Assembly (NCBI RefSeq): GCF_020921035.1
Contig: NC_063151.1
Coordinates: 22,450,934 to 22,514,933, forward strand
Direction: 5' to 3'
Length of the DNA: 64,000 bases
From: Rhodamnia argentea
Taxonomy: Eukaryota; Streptophyta; Magnoliopsida; Myrtales; Myrtaceae
Shown here piece by piece: positions 21,280 through 32,900 of the stretch. The notes under the pieces were generated by a model, which saw only the letters and a list, made by a program, of their open reading frames with translations, made no database searches and was not told the origin of the DNA. Positions within the stretch are counted from its first letter, which is position 1. Each line of letters opens with the position of its first letter. A program made the translations under genes and the position numbers.

Positions 21280-21822
21280 TCAACCTCAACAAGGAGAAGA
21301 CCAAGGCTAAAACCTCTAGAATCCTATGAATCCTTTCAGAGATTATTAGAAAAAGGAAGAGCAGCTCTCTTTTTTTTCACAGGAGTACTCCAGTCCCTAG
21401 CTCTCAATGGCTTGTTCTTCTCAATGAGTAGCAGCGAAAGATTCGCGAAAGATATGTCAAATGAATTACTGCACAAGAATTCGTCACCAGCGTGGAATGT
21501 TGATGTGAATCAATTCTCATGAGTCTAAATTGCCGATCTCTACTAGCTAGGAGCCAACGGTTCTTTCCAAGCAAGATGCAAGAGGAGACGAGCCTGTCTT
21601 AATCCGGGACCAGCTGATGTTAACTCCACTACTTGAACTAAGCCAATTACTACGGTTAGTTGATGGATAAGGAAAAAAAAAAACGAAAATGAAAAAATTC
21701 ACTTTACTTGAAAGGTACTAGCCCGATAGTCCGACATTTTATTTTTTATTCCAATGATATGTGTGGATCTACGATTGAGATTATATTGTCCCTAACAGTA
21801 TTGTGAGGGGTGCATTTCCCTC
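21280..21822 (+). other. Upstream region of the first intact WAK gene
   Basis: No gene is seen. It includes the proximal promoter of the WAK gene starting at 21893. Confidence 0.5.
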
Positions 21823-21830
21823 CTTATATA
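21823..21830 (+). promoter_or_regulatory. TATA box of the first intact WAK gene
   Basis: CTTATATA, about 65 bases before the first ATG and 25-35 bases before the purine-rich leader. The inverted WAK remnant at 15.5 kb keeps an equivalent TTTATATACC box. Confidence 0.6.
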
Positions 21831-21892
21831 CCCCCAACCCATCGAATTAATCCATCCAAAGGAAAGAAAAAAAGAAGAAGAAAAAAATCATT

Positions 21893-23193
21893 ATGCAGAG
21901 AGTTGAAGGAAGAACCATGGTCATCCACAGGCTTCTCTTGAAAGTTGTGATGCTTGGGGCTGTATTGGGTCCATACCACAATCCCTTAGTAGCAGAAGCT
22001 GCTGATTACCCAATCACGAAGCGCGGATGCCAGAGCACTTGTGGAAACCTCTCGATTCCATACCCCTTCGGATCGAGGGATAGCGATCCCGGCTGCCGCC
22101 ACGGTCCTTCCTCATTCACAGTCGATTGCGACAACTCTACCGGCCATCCGACGCCTTATCTCGATAACAGAGATAGTAACTTGCAAATACTCGACATCTC
22201 TCTCGAGCATCACGAGATGCGAGTTCAAGCAGATTTCATCGGTCAAGCCTGCTATGACTCTGCCGGGTATGATGCTAGTTCAAGCAACTTTCCCACGCTC
22301 ACCCTTGCTGATTTCCGCATATCCAGCAACAAGAACAAGTTCATTGCCGTCGGTTGCGATACGGTGGCGTCCTTCTTGGACCGCGAAGGGAATTTCGCGT
22401 TTGGATGTATGTCGGCATGCAATGACATTTCCGAAGTGACTAACGGCTCGTGCTCGGGTATCGGTTGCTGCGAGACGAGCATACCTAAAAATTTATTCGA
22501 CTACAATATCTCCATTTATAGCTATAAAAACCATACAGAAGTCCTGGATTTCAACCCTTGCAGCTACGTTTTCGTCACGGCGAGTGGTTTCTACAACTTC
22601 AGTTCTGGTGATCTTTCGGAACTTGAAATTGACGAGATGCCCCTAGTTCTTGACTGGGCAATAGGGAATATAACATGTGACGTCGCCAAGAAGAGCCCGG
22701 GCTACATGTGCACAGAAAACACCAATTGTACCAACGCTGAAAAGGGATGGGGGTACAAGTGCGCTTGTTTAGAAGGTTTCCATGGCAATCCGTATCTCGC
22801 GAATGGTTGTCAAGGTATTTTTCCATTGACATTCTTTACCTTGTCCTTACTATTGATATCGTCCGGGAAGTTTGGGGCGCACATAACAACACTTCTGGAA
22901 TAGAATTTTTGCTCTAAAGGTGCTTCCCGAGCAGAAATCCATTTAGTTACGCAATTTCATTTTTTTACTTTTCAGAAATAATTTTGAAACCACTTAAAGA
23001 AGCAAAAAAAAAAAAAAAAACATTTCTCTTCAAAAGCAGAAATAGAAAAATTTAACTTCTGATTAGAAATTAATTTCTAGAGTAAAAGTGTTATCATGCG
23101 CCCCCTTACATTTTACTTATTACAATCCTTTTGAATTCTTCTTTAAGTCCAGCACCGTGGATATGTTTGTGTTTGTACGTGTATTTATTTATT

Positions 23194-23231
<38 letters not shown>

Positions 23232-24860
23232 GTAGATATTGATGAATGTGCTGATCCAAATAAGAACCAGTGCAATGAAGTCAATGGACAGTGCACTAAC
23301 GTTGTTGGGAGTTATAATTGTTCATGCCGCAAGGGTTATCATGGTGATGGCAGGAACGATGGGAAAGGATGCACTGCTAATCCTAATCCATCACATTTGG
23401 TGCAGATACTTGTTGGTAAGTTCTTTCAGTTTACTTCGGTCTCTGCCTCAAACAATACTATTTTGAAGTAACTGATTTTGACGATAATCTAATAACTCTG
23501 CTACAATAAAGAGAACTCAAAACTCAAAAGAAGGATTTTGAGAAAAAGGAAGAAAAATACTTGAAAACAGAAACTAACCCGTAGAGAAAGAGAGCTGGCT
23601 ACAAGCTGGATTTGTCAGTGGTTTTAACAAAATAATTGGTTATGTCATACAGGTGCTGGTGCGGGGACAATAGTGCTGCTATTTAGCGCAGGCTTTCGTA
23701 TCCTGGGAATTCAAAAGAGGAAACTCATCAGGCTCAAAGAACAGTACTTTAAGCAAAACGGTGGCTTGCTCTTGCAGCAACAATTACACGAACATGACAG
23801 GACCACCAACACCATGAAAATCTTCACAGCCGAAGAGCTAGAGAAGGCCACGAACAATTACGATGAGAGCAGAATAGTTGGCCAAGGCGGATACGGTACC
23901 GTTTACAAAGGGTTGTTGCCAAACGGCACATTTGTCGCGATCAAGAAGTCCAAATTTGTGGAAAAGACCCGAATCGAGCAGTTCGTCAACGAAGTCATAG
24001 TGCTTTCTCATATTAATCACCGTAACGTCGTCAAGCTTACGGGATGTTGTTTGGATACCGAAGTGCCTTTGTTAGTGTATGAGTTCATAAGCAATGGAAC
24101 TCTATTCGACCGGATCCACAATCGCAACAAATCCTCCAAGATGTCCTGGGATACCCGATTGAGAATCGCTTCGGATACCGCCGGCGTCCTTTCATATTTG
24201 CATTCCGCAGCTTCCATCCCCATAATCCATCGTGATGTCAAGTCGACAAACATCTTGCTGGACGACAACTACACTGCGAAAGTTTCTGACTTTGGAGCTT
24301 CGAGATTAGTCCCACTTGATCAAGCCGAATTGTCCACTCTAGTTCGGGGGACATTGGGATACTTGGACCCTGAATACTTGCACACAAACCAACCGACTGA
24401 AAAGAGCGATGTTTACAGCTTCGGGGTTGTGCTAGTGGAGCCGATAACCGGGAAGAAGGCGCTTTCTTTCAACCGACCCGAGAAAGAGCGGGGCTTGGCA
24501 ATGCATTTTCTTTCGGCATTAAAAAACAATCGATTATTCCAAATTGTCGACGGAGTGATTGCAAATGAAGGGAACAATGAGCAAGTGAGGGAAGTCGCCA
24601 ATGTCGCAAAGAGATGCTTGAAAGTAAAAGGCAAGGAGAGGCCGACCATGAAGGAAGTGGCAATTGAGTTGGAGGGACTAAAAGAGAAACCTAATCATCC
24701 ATGGATGAGCAGCATCACTTTGCATGGAGAAGAGGAGCTTCATCTGCTGGGAGAGACGACCGACCCCACCGTGTACATGGATAGTAGCGAGACCATGAGC
24801 ATTGCGCCCTCGGATAGCATGAAAAACCATGTCATGACACCGGTTAACAGTGGCGGATGA
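21893..24860 (+). CDS. Wall-associated-kinase-like receptor kinase, intact, 769 aa (three exons)
   Basis: Exons 21893-22814, 23236-23415 and 23653-24860 join in frame (922+180+1208 nt). They use GT-AG introns whose phases match the paralogue at 29.9 kb. The protein has a signal peptide (about residues 1-36), a GUB_WAK galacturonan-binding domain with GNLSIPYPFG at 51-60, a cysteine-rich region, a calcium-binding EGF module on its own exon (DIDEC at 308) and a transmembrane helix near 365-387. The kinase domain has loop GQGGYG (444-449), Lys465, HRD 560-562 and DFG 580-582. All catalytic residues are present, so it should be an active RD kinase at the plasma membrane, with the ectodomain in the wall. 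WAKs bind pectin and oligogalacturonides and act in expansion and defence; a ligand for this one is unknown. An alternative start at Met9 exists. VEPITG replaces the usual VELxTG in subdomain X. Confidence 0.93.
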
Positions 24861-25689
24861 GAATAACCACGGGTTGTTCCTTCTTCATCAAGAAATTCTT
24901 AGGCATGTAAGAAAAACTCTTGATTGCCGTTGTACAATGGATGCTACGAGGCCTTGTACTGTAGGCATATTATTGGTGATGGCAAACTAGTATTAGGGGA
25001 GTTCCGTTTTAGCTGGCTCTTGTGGTTGAGTCTTTTGTCCGTAATTTCGATCTAGAGTTTCTCCGCATTTGTAAATTGTAATGAAAGTCGGTGTTGTGAT
25101 TCATAAGTGGAAATAGTATGAATCTTTCCGGTACCAGGGCGGGATCATCGAGCTGCAATCAAAGCATTGGATCTACTCGTGACCGAATGTAGAAAAGGTT
25201 TCCACCTTCTTTTTCTCCAAGTGTTGCCATAAACTAGTCCGAGTGGCACGCAATGTGCGGATTTGTGTTAATTGGAATTGATAGTGAGAGAACAATTTGT
25301 TCTCTCATATACGATTATCAAATTGATAGAATAATATCAAAAAGTCTGTCCTCTTCGAAATCCTAAAACACCCTTTTATATGATGTTAACCCTAATTACA
25401 TTAAGGAACATAAAATTACGAAAACGCCACAGAAACTACAAAAAACGCTCAAAAACCCATGAAGACGACTCCGAAACGCTAATAAACGCCATTCATCACA
25501 GCATAGCAGTGAGTTTCGATCAGCAGCCCGTTTCCATGCAACTAACCAAGTTTCAGCCCATTCCAAGTTCGTCAATTTCAGCCCATTCCGAGTTTGCCAG
25601 CCCTAAGTGCATCAGAGAGAGTTTGTCTCACCTTTAAAGTTTAAGCGGTTGGATGAAGGCGTAGTTTAATATTTATGTATTCTATTAAA
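24861..25689 (+). other. 3' flank of the first intact WAK gene
   Basis: The first 150 bases are shared with the flank of the pseudogene at 9795-10620. Later sequence (about 25290-25480, including CCCTAATTACATTAAGGAAC) looks like retrotransposon LTR relic. No gene seen. Confidence 0.4.
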
Positions 25690-25931
25690 GATGTAATTAA
25701 GGTGAAAAAAATAAATTTCATCATCGTTGACTGCAGTTTAAGGTGACCACTTCACCTATTTTGTTGCCTCATGGTACCTAAAGAGACAAATTTTTTTTTT
25801 TTTTTTGCGCCTTAGGTTGGGCCGACAATGAAGCATTTTTGGAAACAGAGTAGAAAATGGTATCAAATCTCTTATATAGGCGATGTAAGTAGTAATGAAT
25901 TGCGGTTGCCATCACATGCGAACATTTGATG
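25690..25931 (+). repeat. Block repeated at 12360-12612
   Basis: Shared landmarks are CATCGTTGACTGCAGTTTAAGG, CACCTAAAGAGA-like sequence, CAGAAAATGGTAT-like sequence and GGTTGCCATCACATGCGAAC. Both copies lie downstream of a WAK kinase and upstream of a BAHD segment. Confidence 0.75.
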
Positions 25932-26129
25932 AATCGGGTGTGTTTGGTTCGGCTTTGAAAATGAGTTTTGAACAAATACAAATGTTTTTATCCTAAGTGG
26001 CTTTGGAAAAATGTAAATAACATTTGATAAAAAGTCCTTTAGAATGCAATTTTTTTAGGTTAAGTAGTGTTTGGCAAAAACAAAATTTGCAAATGACTTT
26101 TGGCTGCATAAAAAAATCAAAACCCTGCG

Positions 26130-26576
26130 GACAAGCAGAACCCGATGGGGAGCCCACCGTAGCCAAAGTTATTGGCCTAGATGAGCAAGAGGCGTCCGGT
26201 GGAGGGGTCTGGCAACTCGGTGTCTATGGGAAAGAGCTTGCGAAGCAAGGCCGGGCAGGGGCGGTCGTGGACGGGGGAGAGAGGGCAATTGACTTTGGCT
26301 TCGACAAACTCGGTGCCACCGCCTCTGCTATCGCAGTCGATGTAGAGGTTGTCCTTGATATTGCCAGTGAGAGGATAGAATCGAGCGAGCACTCTGGACA
26401 GCGACGACTTGAGACGACTCAACTGGTGGGGAGACAAAGCGGTCGCGTTCGAGGTGTAGAAGAGGAGGATGGGAGTGAGTTGATCGAAGACGGAGAGCTT
26501 GAAATTCTTCAAGTGGTCTGGTGAGGGAGACGACGCTATGATGGTTTCTGTGGTGACGACCTTGACCTTCGATTCG
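26130..26576 (-). pseudogene. BAHD acyltransferase N-terminal half, truncated
   Basis: The minus strand reads KVKVVTTETIIASSPSPDHL, then NFKLSVFDQLTP directly joined to ILLFYTSNA, then LKSSLSRVLARFYPLTGNIKDN, YIDCDSRGGGTEFVEAKVNCPL, and finally IQANNFGYGGLPIGFCLSAGF before a stop. These are the N-terminal motifs of vinorine-synthase-like BAHD enzymes, which transfer acyl groups from CoA to alcohols or amines. The usual APPVYVP-type segment after FDQL is missing by an in-frame deletion. Homology ends just before the catalytic HxxxD motif, and the C-terminal half with DFGWG is absent, so the enzyme cannot work. The open frame extends upstream to 26695, but residues before KVKVV are not BAHD-like. 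Confidence 0.85.
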
Positions 26577-27194
26577 ATCCTCAGAGAGGGATCTATGTAT
26601 GTCCTCTGTATGCTCTCTGCGGAAGCCAGGCGCTCAAACCAAGAAGCTATGGCGTATCTCGAACTCTTGTAAGCTGCCGACGAGTACGTCGCCAAATTGT
26701 TTTCTCTCGCGAAATCCTCTACCTCGAAATGGCTCGCGATGCCTACGAGAACGAGCAGAACGGTTGATGAACTTGCAAAAATTCATCTGTTCTTTTCCTT
26801 TTTCAAATGCGAAACAAAATATTTTAATTGGTATTTTTGGTAATAACTATCACCTAAAGGGATGAAGGCATGCACATTAAAAACTGCATCTTGTGATATG
26901 AGTTCGTGTGCGAGATTAATGTTTTCGTTTGATGAGTTTACTAATTTTCTTAGATATTCTGGGTTAACTATATGCACACTATTCCCCTTTTTTTTTTTTT
27001 TCTGCATCAATGCTGGAAAATTTTGTAAGAACATTCACGAAGTTGCTAAGTGATACTATAGGGATTAACTGGAATTCAGATCACCCTAAGAGAACCTTTC
27101 AGAAAATAGTCAAATATTACACAGCATTATATATAACGAAAATAAGTGAAGTAGTGAGAACGTGCTTGTGGGGATTGCGTGCCGACACATGATG
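26577..27194 (-). other. Upstream region of the BAHD pseudogene (paralogue of 14751-15359)
   Basis: Non-coding sequence shared with the first block. No other gene is visible. Confidence 0.6.
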
Positions 27195-27765
27195 GGAGAC
27201 TGAGTCGCGTGGGTGGAGATGTGGGTCTGCCTCCTAGTGACCGGGGCCTTGAGGACTAGGTCGCGTTTCCAAGCGTTAGAGCCACCGCGACATGCTTTGC
27301 TTTATTCTCTCGGGCAGTAACAACGATAAATATGATGCCAAGTTGTTCACTCTCGCAAAATCCTCCCGCAACATCCTCGCCACCTCCATGCGCCAGAGGC
27401 TTAGCACCGCCACGAAGACGACCAACACATGAGAGGTGCTGGAGGCCAAGCATCGTCGGAGTCTGAGAGGCCCCGGTCACCAGCAAGGGTCACAGCTCTC
27501 GCCGGCTTCATTGGAAAAAAAGAACAAAGAAAGAAAAAAAGTAAGAAAAAAAAGTAAAAGAAAAGTGAAAGAAAGGGTAGAGGTCTCTTAAGTGAGCCAT
27601 CTTAAATGAATTGCAAAAGTGTTCACAATGAACCCATTTATGATTCACTTATTTTTATCTGTTAAATGGGTTATCTTACATGTTAAGCTGCTAAGTTTGT
27701 TATGACTTATTTGGATACTTGGAGGTTATTAAATAGGTTTTAAATCTATTTTGACGGGTCTAACA
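27195..27765. mobile_element. Insertion specific to the second block; foldback-like
   Basis: Between landmarks that are continuous in the first block (GTGCCGACACATGA and AGTGGGGAACGCTATTGCTC), about 570 bases are inserted. They include a GC-rich part (about 27240-27500) followed by an A/G-rich run (27511-27580) and then AATGGGTT-type AT-rich sequence, the same internal plan as the foldback elements at 11565 and 18450. Clear inverted ends were not identified. Confidence 0.4.
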
Positions 27766-27796
27766 GTGGGGAACGCTATTGCTCAATCCGAAGGAC

Positions 27797-28160
27797 CTAA
27801 AATTGACCAAGAAACTCTGCACTGAAGTCGGCGTCTTCGCTCTCGACCAAGCCACCGTGGCTGATCCTCCTCCCAACCGTAGTCCACCTTGTCAGCCAAC
27901 GACACCTCGCCCCTTGACCCGGATGGTCCGAACCCGAGCCCTTCTTCTATAATGGGCAACTTGATGATCTCACTCAACTCCTCGGGCTCCGTGACCTCAG
28001 AGGAGGATGGTGGCGGCGATGATCCATAGCGGCTGCCCCTTGCCATGGCGGCCTGGATGTCATGGGGCAGGAGCTCGACGAGGCAGGGGGAGTTCAGCAC
28101 GGCCTGACTCGCCCTTGATGCTCAGCGCGGCCGTTGTGGGCGCGGGCCGCCATCTCCCTT
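27797..28160 (-). pseudogene. DREB/TINY-type AP2/ERF transcription factor remnant, second copy
   Basis: This is the paralogue of 16478-16876. The minus strand gives EMAAR, ALSIKGES and, in the long frame, VLNSPCLVELLPHDIQAAMARG, SEVTEPEELSEIIKLPIIEEG and a C-terminus whose TAG is at 27797-27799. The RPASLPP segment between LLP and DIQAA is deleted. Most of the AP2 domain is missing with the same left border as in the first copy, so the truncation preceded the block duplication. Frame changes near 28100-28150 and in the last third make it non-functional. Confidence 0.75.
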
Positions 28161-28266
28161 CTTTTGCCTCCTCAAATCAATATTCCAGGAAAATCCAGAG
28201 AACCTGTCTCGAGTAAACTCTTCTCACAATCTCTCTTTTATGCTCTTAGATTCCCTGTATACATAG

Positions 28267-28383
28267 AGGCTCTCTCTCTCTCTCGCTCTCTCTCTCTCAG
28301 TTCCTACATCACTCCCACTCATTCCAATCAGTCTAACATTCAGTAGCCTTCCTGCTTCTTCTTCTTCTTCTTCTTCTTCTTTT
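28267..28383. repeat. (CT)n and (TTC)n microsatellites
   Basis: CT run at 28267-28300 (interrupted by CG) and TTC run at 28352-28382, at the place homologous to 16979-17100. Confidence 0.9.
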
Positions 28384-28492
28384 GCCTTTTCTTTTGTCGC
28401 GTACTTGTGGGTATTTTTCCAATCCGCATATGCGGGTTTCGAGAATCTTTGAGTGAGCGACAGCCCCCCAAAAAAAAAAAAAAAATGCGCAC

Positions 28493-28610
28493 CGAACCTT
28501 CCTGAAGAAGCTGACCAGAGCCGTGCGCAAGAACAATCTGCCCGAGCCAACCCAGATCGTGCGGATATCCATCGTCGACCCAGACGTCACCGACTCCATC
28601 AGGTACGCAT
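28493..28610 (+). pseudogene. Possible cytokinin-response-factor N-terminal fragment
   Basis: The + strand encodes TFLKKLTRAVRKNNLPEPTQ followed directly by IVRISIVDPDVTDS. This resembles the N-terminal CRF motif of cytokinin response factors, a branch of AP2/ERF proteins, usually written as VRISVTDPDATDSSSDE. The acidic serine run and the AP2 domain do not follow. Only the first part is shared with the copy at 17.2 kb. The match is short and from memory, so treat it as a suggestion. Confidence 0.3.
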
Positions 28611-29863
28611 GGGTCTTGCGCGGTGCAGAGCACGTCTCTTTAGGGAAGTTGGTAACAAGTGCAAAGGCTACTTTCCTAATTTCTTTCATTAAGATGAAGC
28701 TCTTAAAATCATAACACTTGTCGGATTGAGATTCCGGTTGGTGATGGCAAGAGGGGTGGTGGACATGAACAAGGATGCAATCCTATTAGCGCATTTGATA
28801 AAGATTTCGGTTGGTAAGGTCCTTCATTTTACTTGGAGATCCTGGCTTAAAAAACGCACTGTCCTTGCTTATTTCAAGAATATAGGATCTAATTCCATTG
28901 TGGAGTCATATTTTGTCCGGTGTAATTCTAATCACGGAAATTTCTATGCGGAAGATAAAAGAGATTATCTTATACATTGAGAACGTCAAGTGATGGTGCT
29001 CACGTTTTACTCTTTACGTCGTTTTTTATTTTCTTACAATCACGAGTATGCTAGCGGGGGCCGGGGGGCGGGATAAAGTGGTAGGGAAATCCGGACACTC
29101 GCGAGGATAGTGATGGGGTGAAGGAACATGCTCTCCAGGGAAAAGAACAACTTCTATAAAACTTAAAAGGTTGGGGCATGTGGCCTGGCCCACCAAAAAA
29201 AGATGTTGAGCCTGGGCCAGCCCATTAGGGACCATGGGCCTGACCCCTACCAGGCCCATACGGGGCATGGTCCATTAGCAGCTCTGGCAGAGATTTTTTT
29301 TTTAGGGGAGGGGGGGAGGGGGGGAGGGGGAGAGGAGAGTTTTTTGACTTTTGACGGAATCTTTGACCAAATTGCCTCGGGCAACTATACCCGCCTTGAT
29401 GGACGATTTCAGAGAATTCATAAAATGAGGAAGGGTCAAATGCGAGTCGATTCACGTTTTCTTTCTTTTACAAGAAAATCATCAATTCGCCAACTCATGT
29501 TGGATGCGAAAGTGAAACCGTCCTCTTGGACCCAAATTTGTGACAATTTGATCCTTAAACCGTTGGAAATCGTTTCGCTTTTCCCTAACTCACCATAACC
29601 TAGTCAAATACATCACTTTCACTTGCCTAGTTTTTTCAAACTTGTGGCAACATTTTGGGATAGAATTTAAACTACAAATTAATAATTGAGGGCAAAATTA
29701 GAGGAAGAATTGAGTAGGGAGGCGTAAAATTGGACAAATCCCAAACACGGGGGACGAGTTGTAGTTAGCGGCGACTTTTTAAAACTCCAAGTCAATGCCC
29801 ACTCAAACAAGAATATGACAAACTCCAAGGCTGCGTGCTTTGTCAATGCAATCGCATTTCTTT
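28611..29863 (+). other. Intergenic region upstream of the second intact WAK gene
   Basis: No gene recognised. There is a G-rich AGGGGAGGGGGGGAGG-type run at 29305-29338. GTTAGCGGCGACTTTT at about 29766 resembles the TTAGTGGCGACTCC motif of the gypsy LTRs and may be a relic. Confidence 0.4.
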
Positions 29864-29870
29864 GCTATAA
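29864..29870 (+). promoter_or_regulatory. TATA-like box of the second intact WAK gene
   Basis: GCTATAA about 35 bases before the first possible ATG (29901) and 65 before the second (29931). Confidence 0.45.
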
Positions 29871-29900
29871 GAAGTTAAGAACACACCCGATTCAGTTTCC

Positions 29901-32900
29901 ATGACCAAACAAATTGAGAGAGAGAGAGAGATGGGTTCAAAGTGGAATCCTTCGGAGATAATGAGGATGATGTTGGCTGTCGGACAGTTGCTACTAATAT
30001 TGGCATCATCATCATCGTCTCAAACTGTATCTTCCAACTGCCAAGAAACTTGCGGCGGCGTCGCCGTGCCTTACCCCTTCGGCATCGGAGAGGGCTGCTT
30101 CTTGAACGAGTACTTCTCCATCCGCTGCAACGTCACCCCGCCCGCCTCCGCCCCCAAGCCCTACTTATGGAATTCCAACATCGAAATCCTCAACATATCG
30201 CTTGACGGCGAACTCCGCATCCACACCTACATTGGCAAGGACTGCTACACCGAGTCCGGGGTGCGGCTGCCGCACTCGACCGCCTTCGCGAGGCTCGCGG
30301 CGTTCCCTTTATCCAGCACCAAGAACAAGTTCACAGCCATCGGGTGCGACACGTTCGGCCTGATCGAGGGAGCCAACGGCCGGGGCTTCTCGAGCGGCTG
30401 CCTCTCGGTGTGCACCGGGATGGAGGACGTGAAAGACGGGGCGTGCAATGGGATCGGGTGTTGCCAGACCTCGATACCCGACATGCTCCTCAAATCCAAC
30501 GCCAGCGTGGGCAGCTGGAACAACCACACCAACGTGTGGAGCTTCAATCCCTGCAGTTACGCGTTCATAGTCGAAGAGAAGTCCTTCACTTTCAGTAGGG
30601 AGGATCTCCGTGGCATGAGGAACAGGACGCTGGTCCCCTCGGTGCTTGACTGGGCCGTTTGGAAAGAAACTTGCGCCGAGGCGGCCAAGGATCCGGCGAC
30701 CTTCGCCTGTAAGGCGCACAGCGAGTGCTTTGACTTCGCCGATGTGCCCGGCTACCGATGTAATTGCTCTTCTGGGTATGAGGGGAATCCATACCTTGGT
30801 TGTGTAGGTTGGTACTTATTCGAGTGCTCGACGATGATAATTTGATGCTATTGTTTCTTTCTTTTCTCGAGTTAACATTGTGTTTAATTTGTGTAGATAT
30901 TGATGAATGTGGTGATCCAGCGAAGAACCCATGTGACGGAATTTGCCATAACGTTGAGGGGAGTTATACATGCTCATGTCGAAAGGGTTATCATGGTGAT
31001 GGCCAGAAGGGCGAAGATGCACAAGGATGCATTGCTGATCGTAAATCATCACCTTTGGTGGTGATTTTGGTTGGTAAGTTCTTCCATCTCTACCGCTGAT
31101 TTTTGTGATTATTTTTGCTTTTAATGTGGTTTCAAGAAAATGCTATCTCTATATTTAGCCCGATTTTTCTTGTGTATTTCCCTTTCTCGGAGTAGTCTAC
31201 AACAAAGCCATCTCTACCCCTTCTGACAAAAATTTCTGTGCATGGAGATTAAGCGTCGAATTGAATTAACCAAGTCGCTATATTAAAGTTCAAAAGATAG
31301 ATTTCGCTTATGACTCTTTTGCCATGGAAGACTCAATGATCTGGGTCAATGTGAAAACGTTTCCCATGAACCTGTTGTTATCGCGACCCTATGACTTTAG
31401 TACATAGTTACGCGATGCTCCATACTTGTTATTGGAAAACTATTCTAGCGTGGACGCGCCGGTATGCGTTGTTGAATTCGTCAAGAAAGACTGTAAGAAA
31501 TACAGATGTAGCAGAATTGGAGTTTCTATATCATCGAAATCTAGAACCATGGACGCCTTGGAACATGTCAAATGATTTGGTCATTCTCGTTTGTTTGTAA
31601 CTTAATTCAAGAAAAGAAAAGCGTACCACCATCCGTTATCATTGAGCTCACTGTAGGAAATATTTGTTTTCTAAGTCCTAAAGTCAAGCTTGCTGATTTG
31701 TCTTTTAAAGTAGTAGTAGTAGTTGCCAAAATGTTCTTCAAAGACGCCATTTCTTGCCATTTTCTGTGTCATTGGAATCATTATTTATTGCTGGAGACGG
31801 TGAAATTAGCGCTACTATTGAATTGTTTAGCCTCAATCATGCAACAGATCAATTGACATGTCCATTTGTTCAGAACAAGACCCTCAAAACAACTTCCAGT
31901 AAGGCAAGAGAATGAGGGTGGATGGAAAACCGCATCGACATTCGTTCTAATTGCCATTACAGCATTCGGTTTATGCATTAGTGTAGACCAATCAAACTTT
32001 CACAGATGGTGTTCTATTGAAATTTTGTGGTGAAGATTGGGGATTTCTATTAGAGGATAGCTTTTCTTCAAGAGGGCAAAGGGTCTCAAAGTTAAATTTC
32101 CGAACATTGTCATAGGCAGTCACTCTAGTACAAATCTGCTTGACTGGAATTAATTAAGCTTTCCCCATTAAGCTTGTCGGCTTAATGATATTAACAAAAG
32201 TATGCTTTGATAATTATTTTGCCAAATTTATTGCGTTAAGTTAGGCTCAAATTGTCCCTAAATTGCCTAGTTTCTTGACAAATAAAACTATGGTATAGTA
32301 TTTGCAGAAAGCTTATTGACTGTTGTGGCTGATGTTTGCATGGTGAGCTCCTTCTCTGTACATTGACCACAATTAGTCTGACAAAACTTGTGTTCCATGC
32401 AGGTGTTGGTGTAGGCATAGTAGTGCTGTTATTCACTGCAGGCTTTCTGTATTTGGGACTCAAGAAAAGGAAACTCATCAGGCTCAAAGAACAATACTTC
32501 AAGCAAAATGGTGGCTTGCTTTTGCAGCAACAATTACATGAACGTGACAGAACCACAAATGCCGCGAAAGTCTTCAGCGCTGAAGAGCTAGAGAAGGCCA
32601 CCGAGCATTATGACCAGAGCAGAATAGTTGGCCGAGGAGGATTCGGCACCGTTTACAAGGGTATCTTGCCAAATAACATCGTAGTTGCAATTAAGAAGTC
32701 CAAGCTCGTGGATGAGAGCCAAACCGAGCAGTTCATTAATGAAGTCATAGTGCTTTCCCAGATTAATCATCGAAATGTGGTCAAGTTATTGGGGTGTTGT
32801 TTGGAAACAGAAGTGCCTCTGTTAGTGTATGAGTTTGTGAACAATGGGACTCTCTTCGATCACATCCACAGCCCGAGCAAGTCCTCCAAGATGTCCTGGG

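Noticed and set aside
26024..26524. A 166-aa + strand ORF.
   Set aside because: It is the complement of the BAHD fragment, which has clear family motifs on the minus strand.
30344..30719. Long alternative-frame ORFs on both strands in the second WAK exon 1.
   Set aside because: They are shadows caused by high GC content of the true exon.
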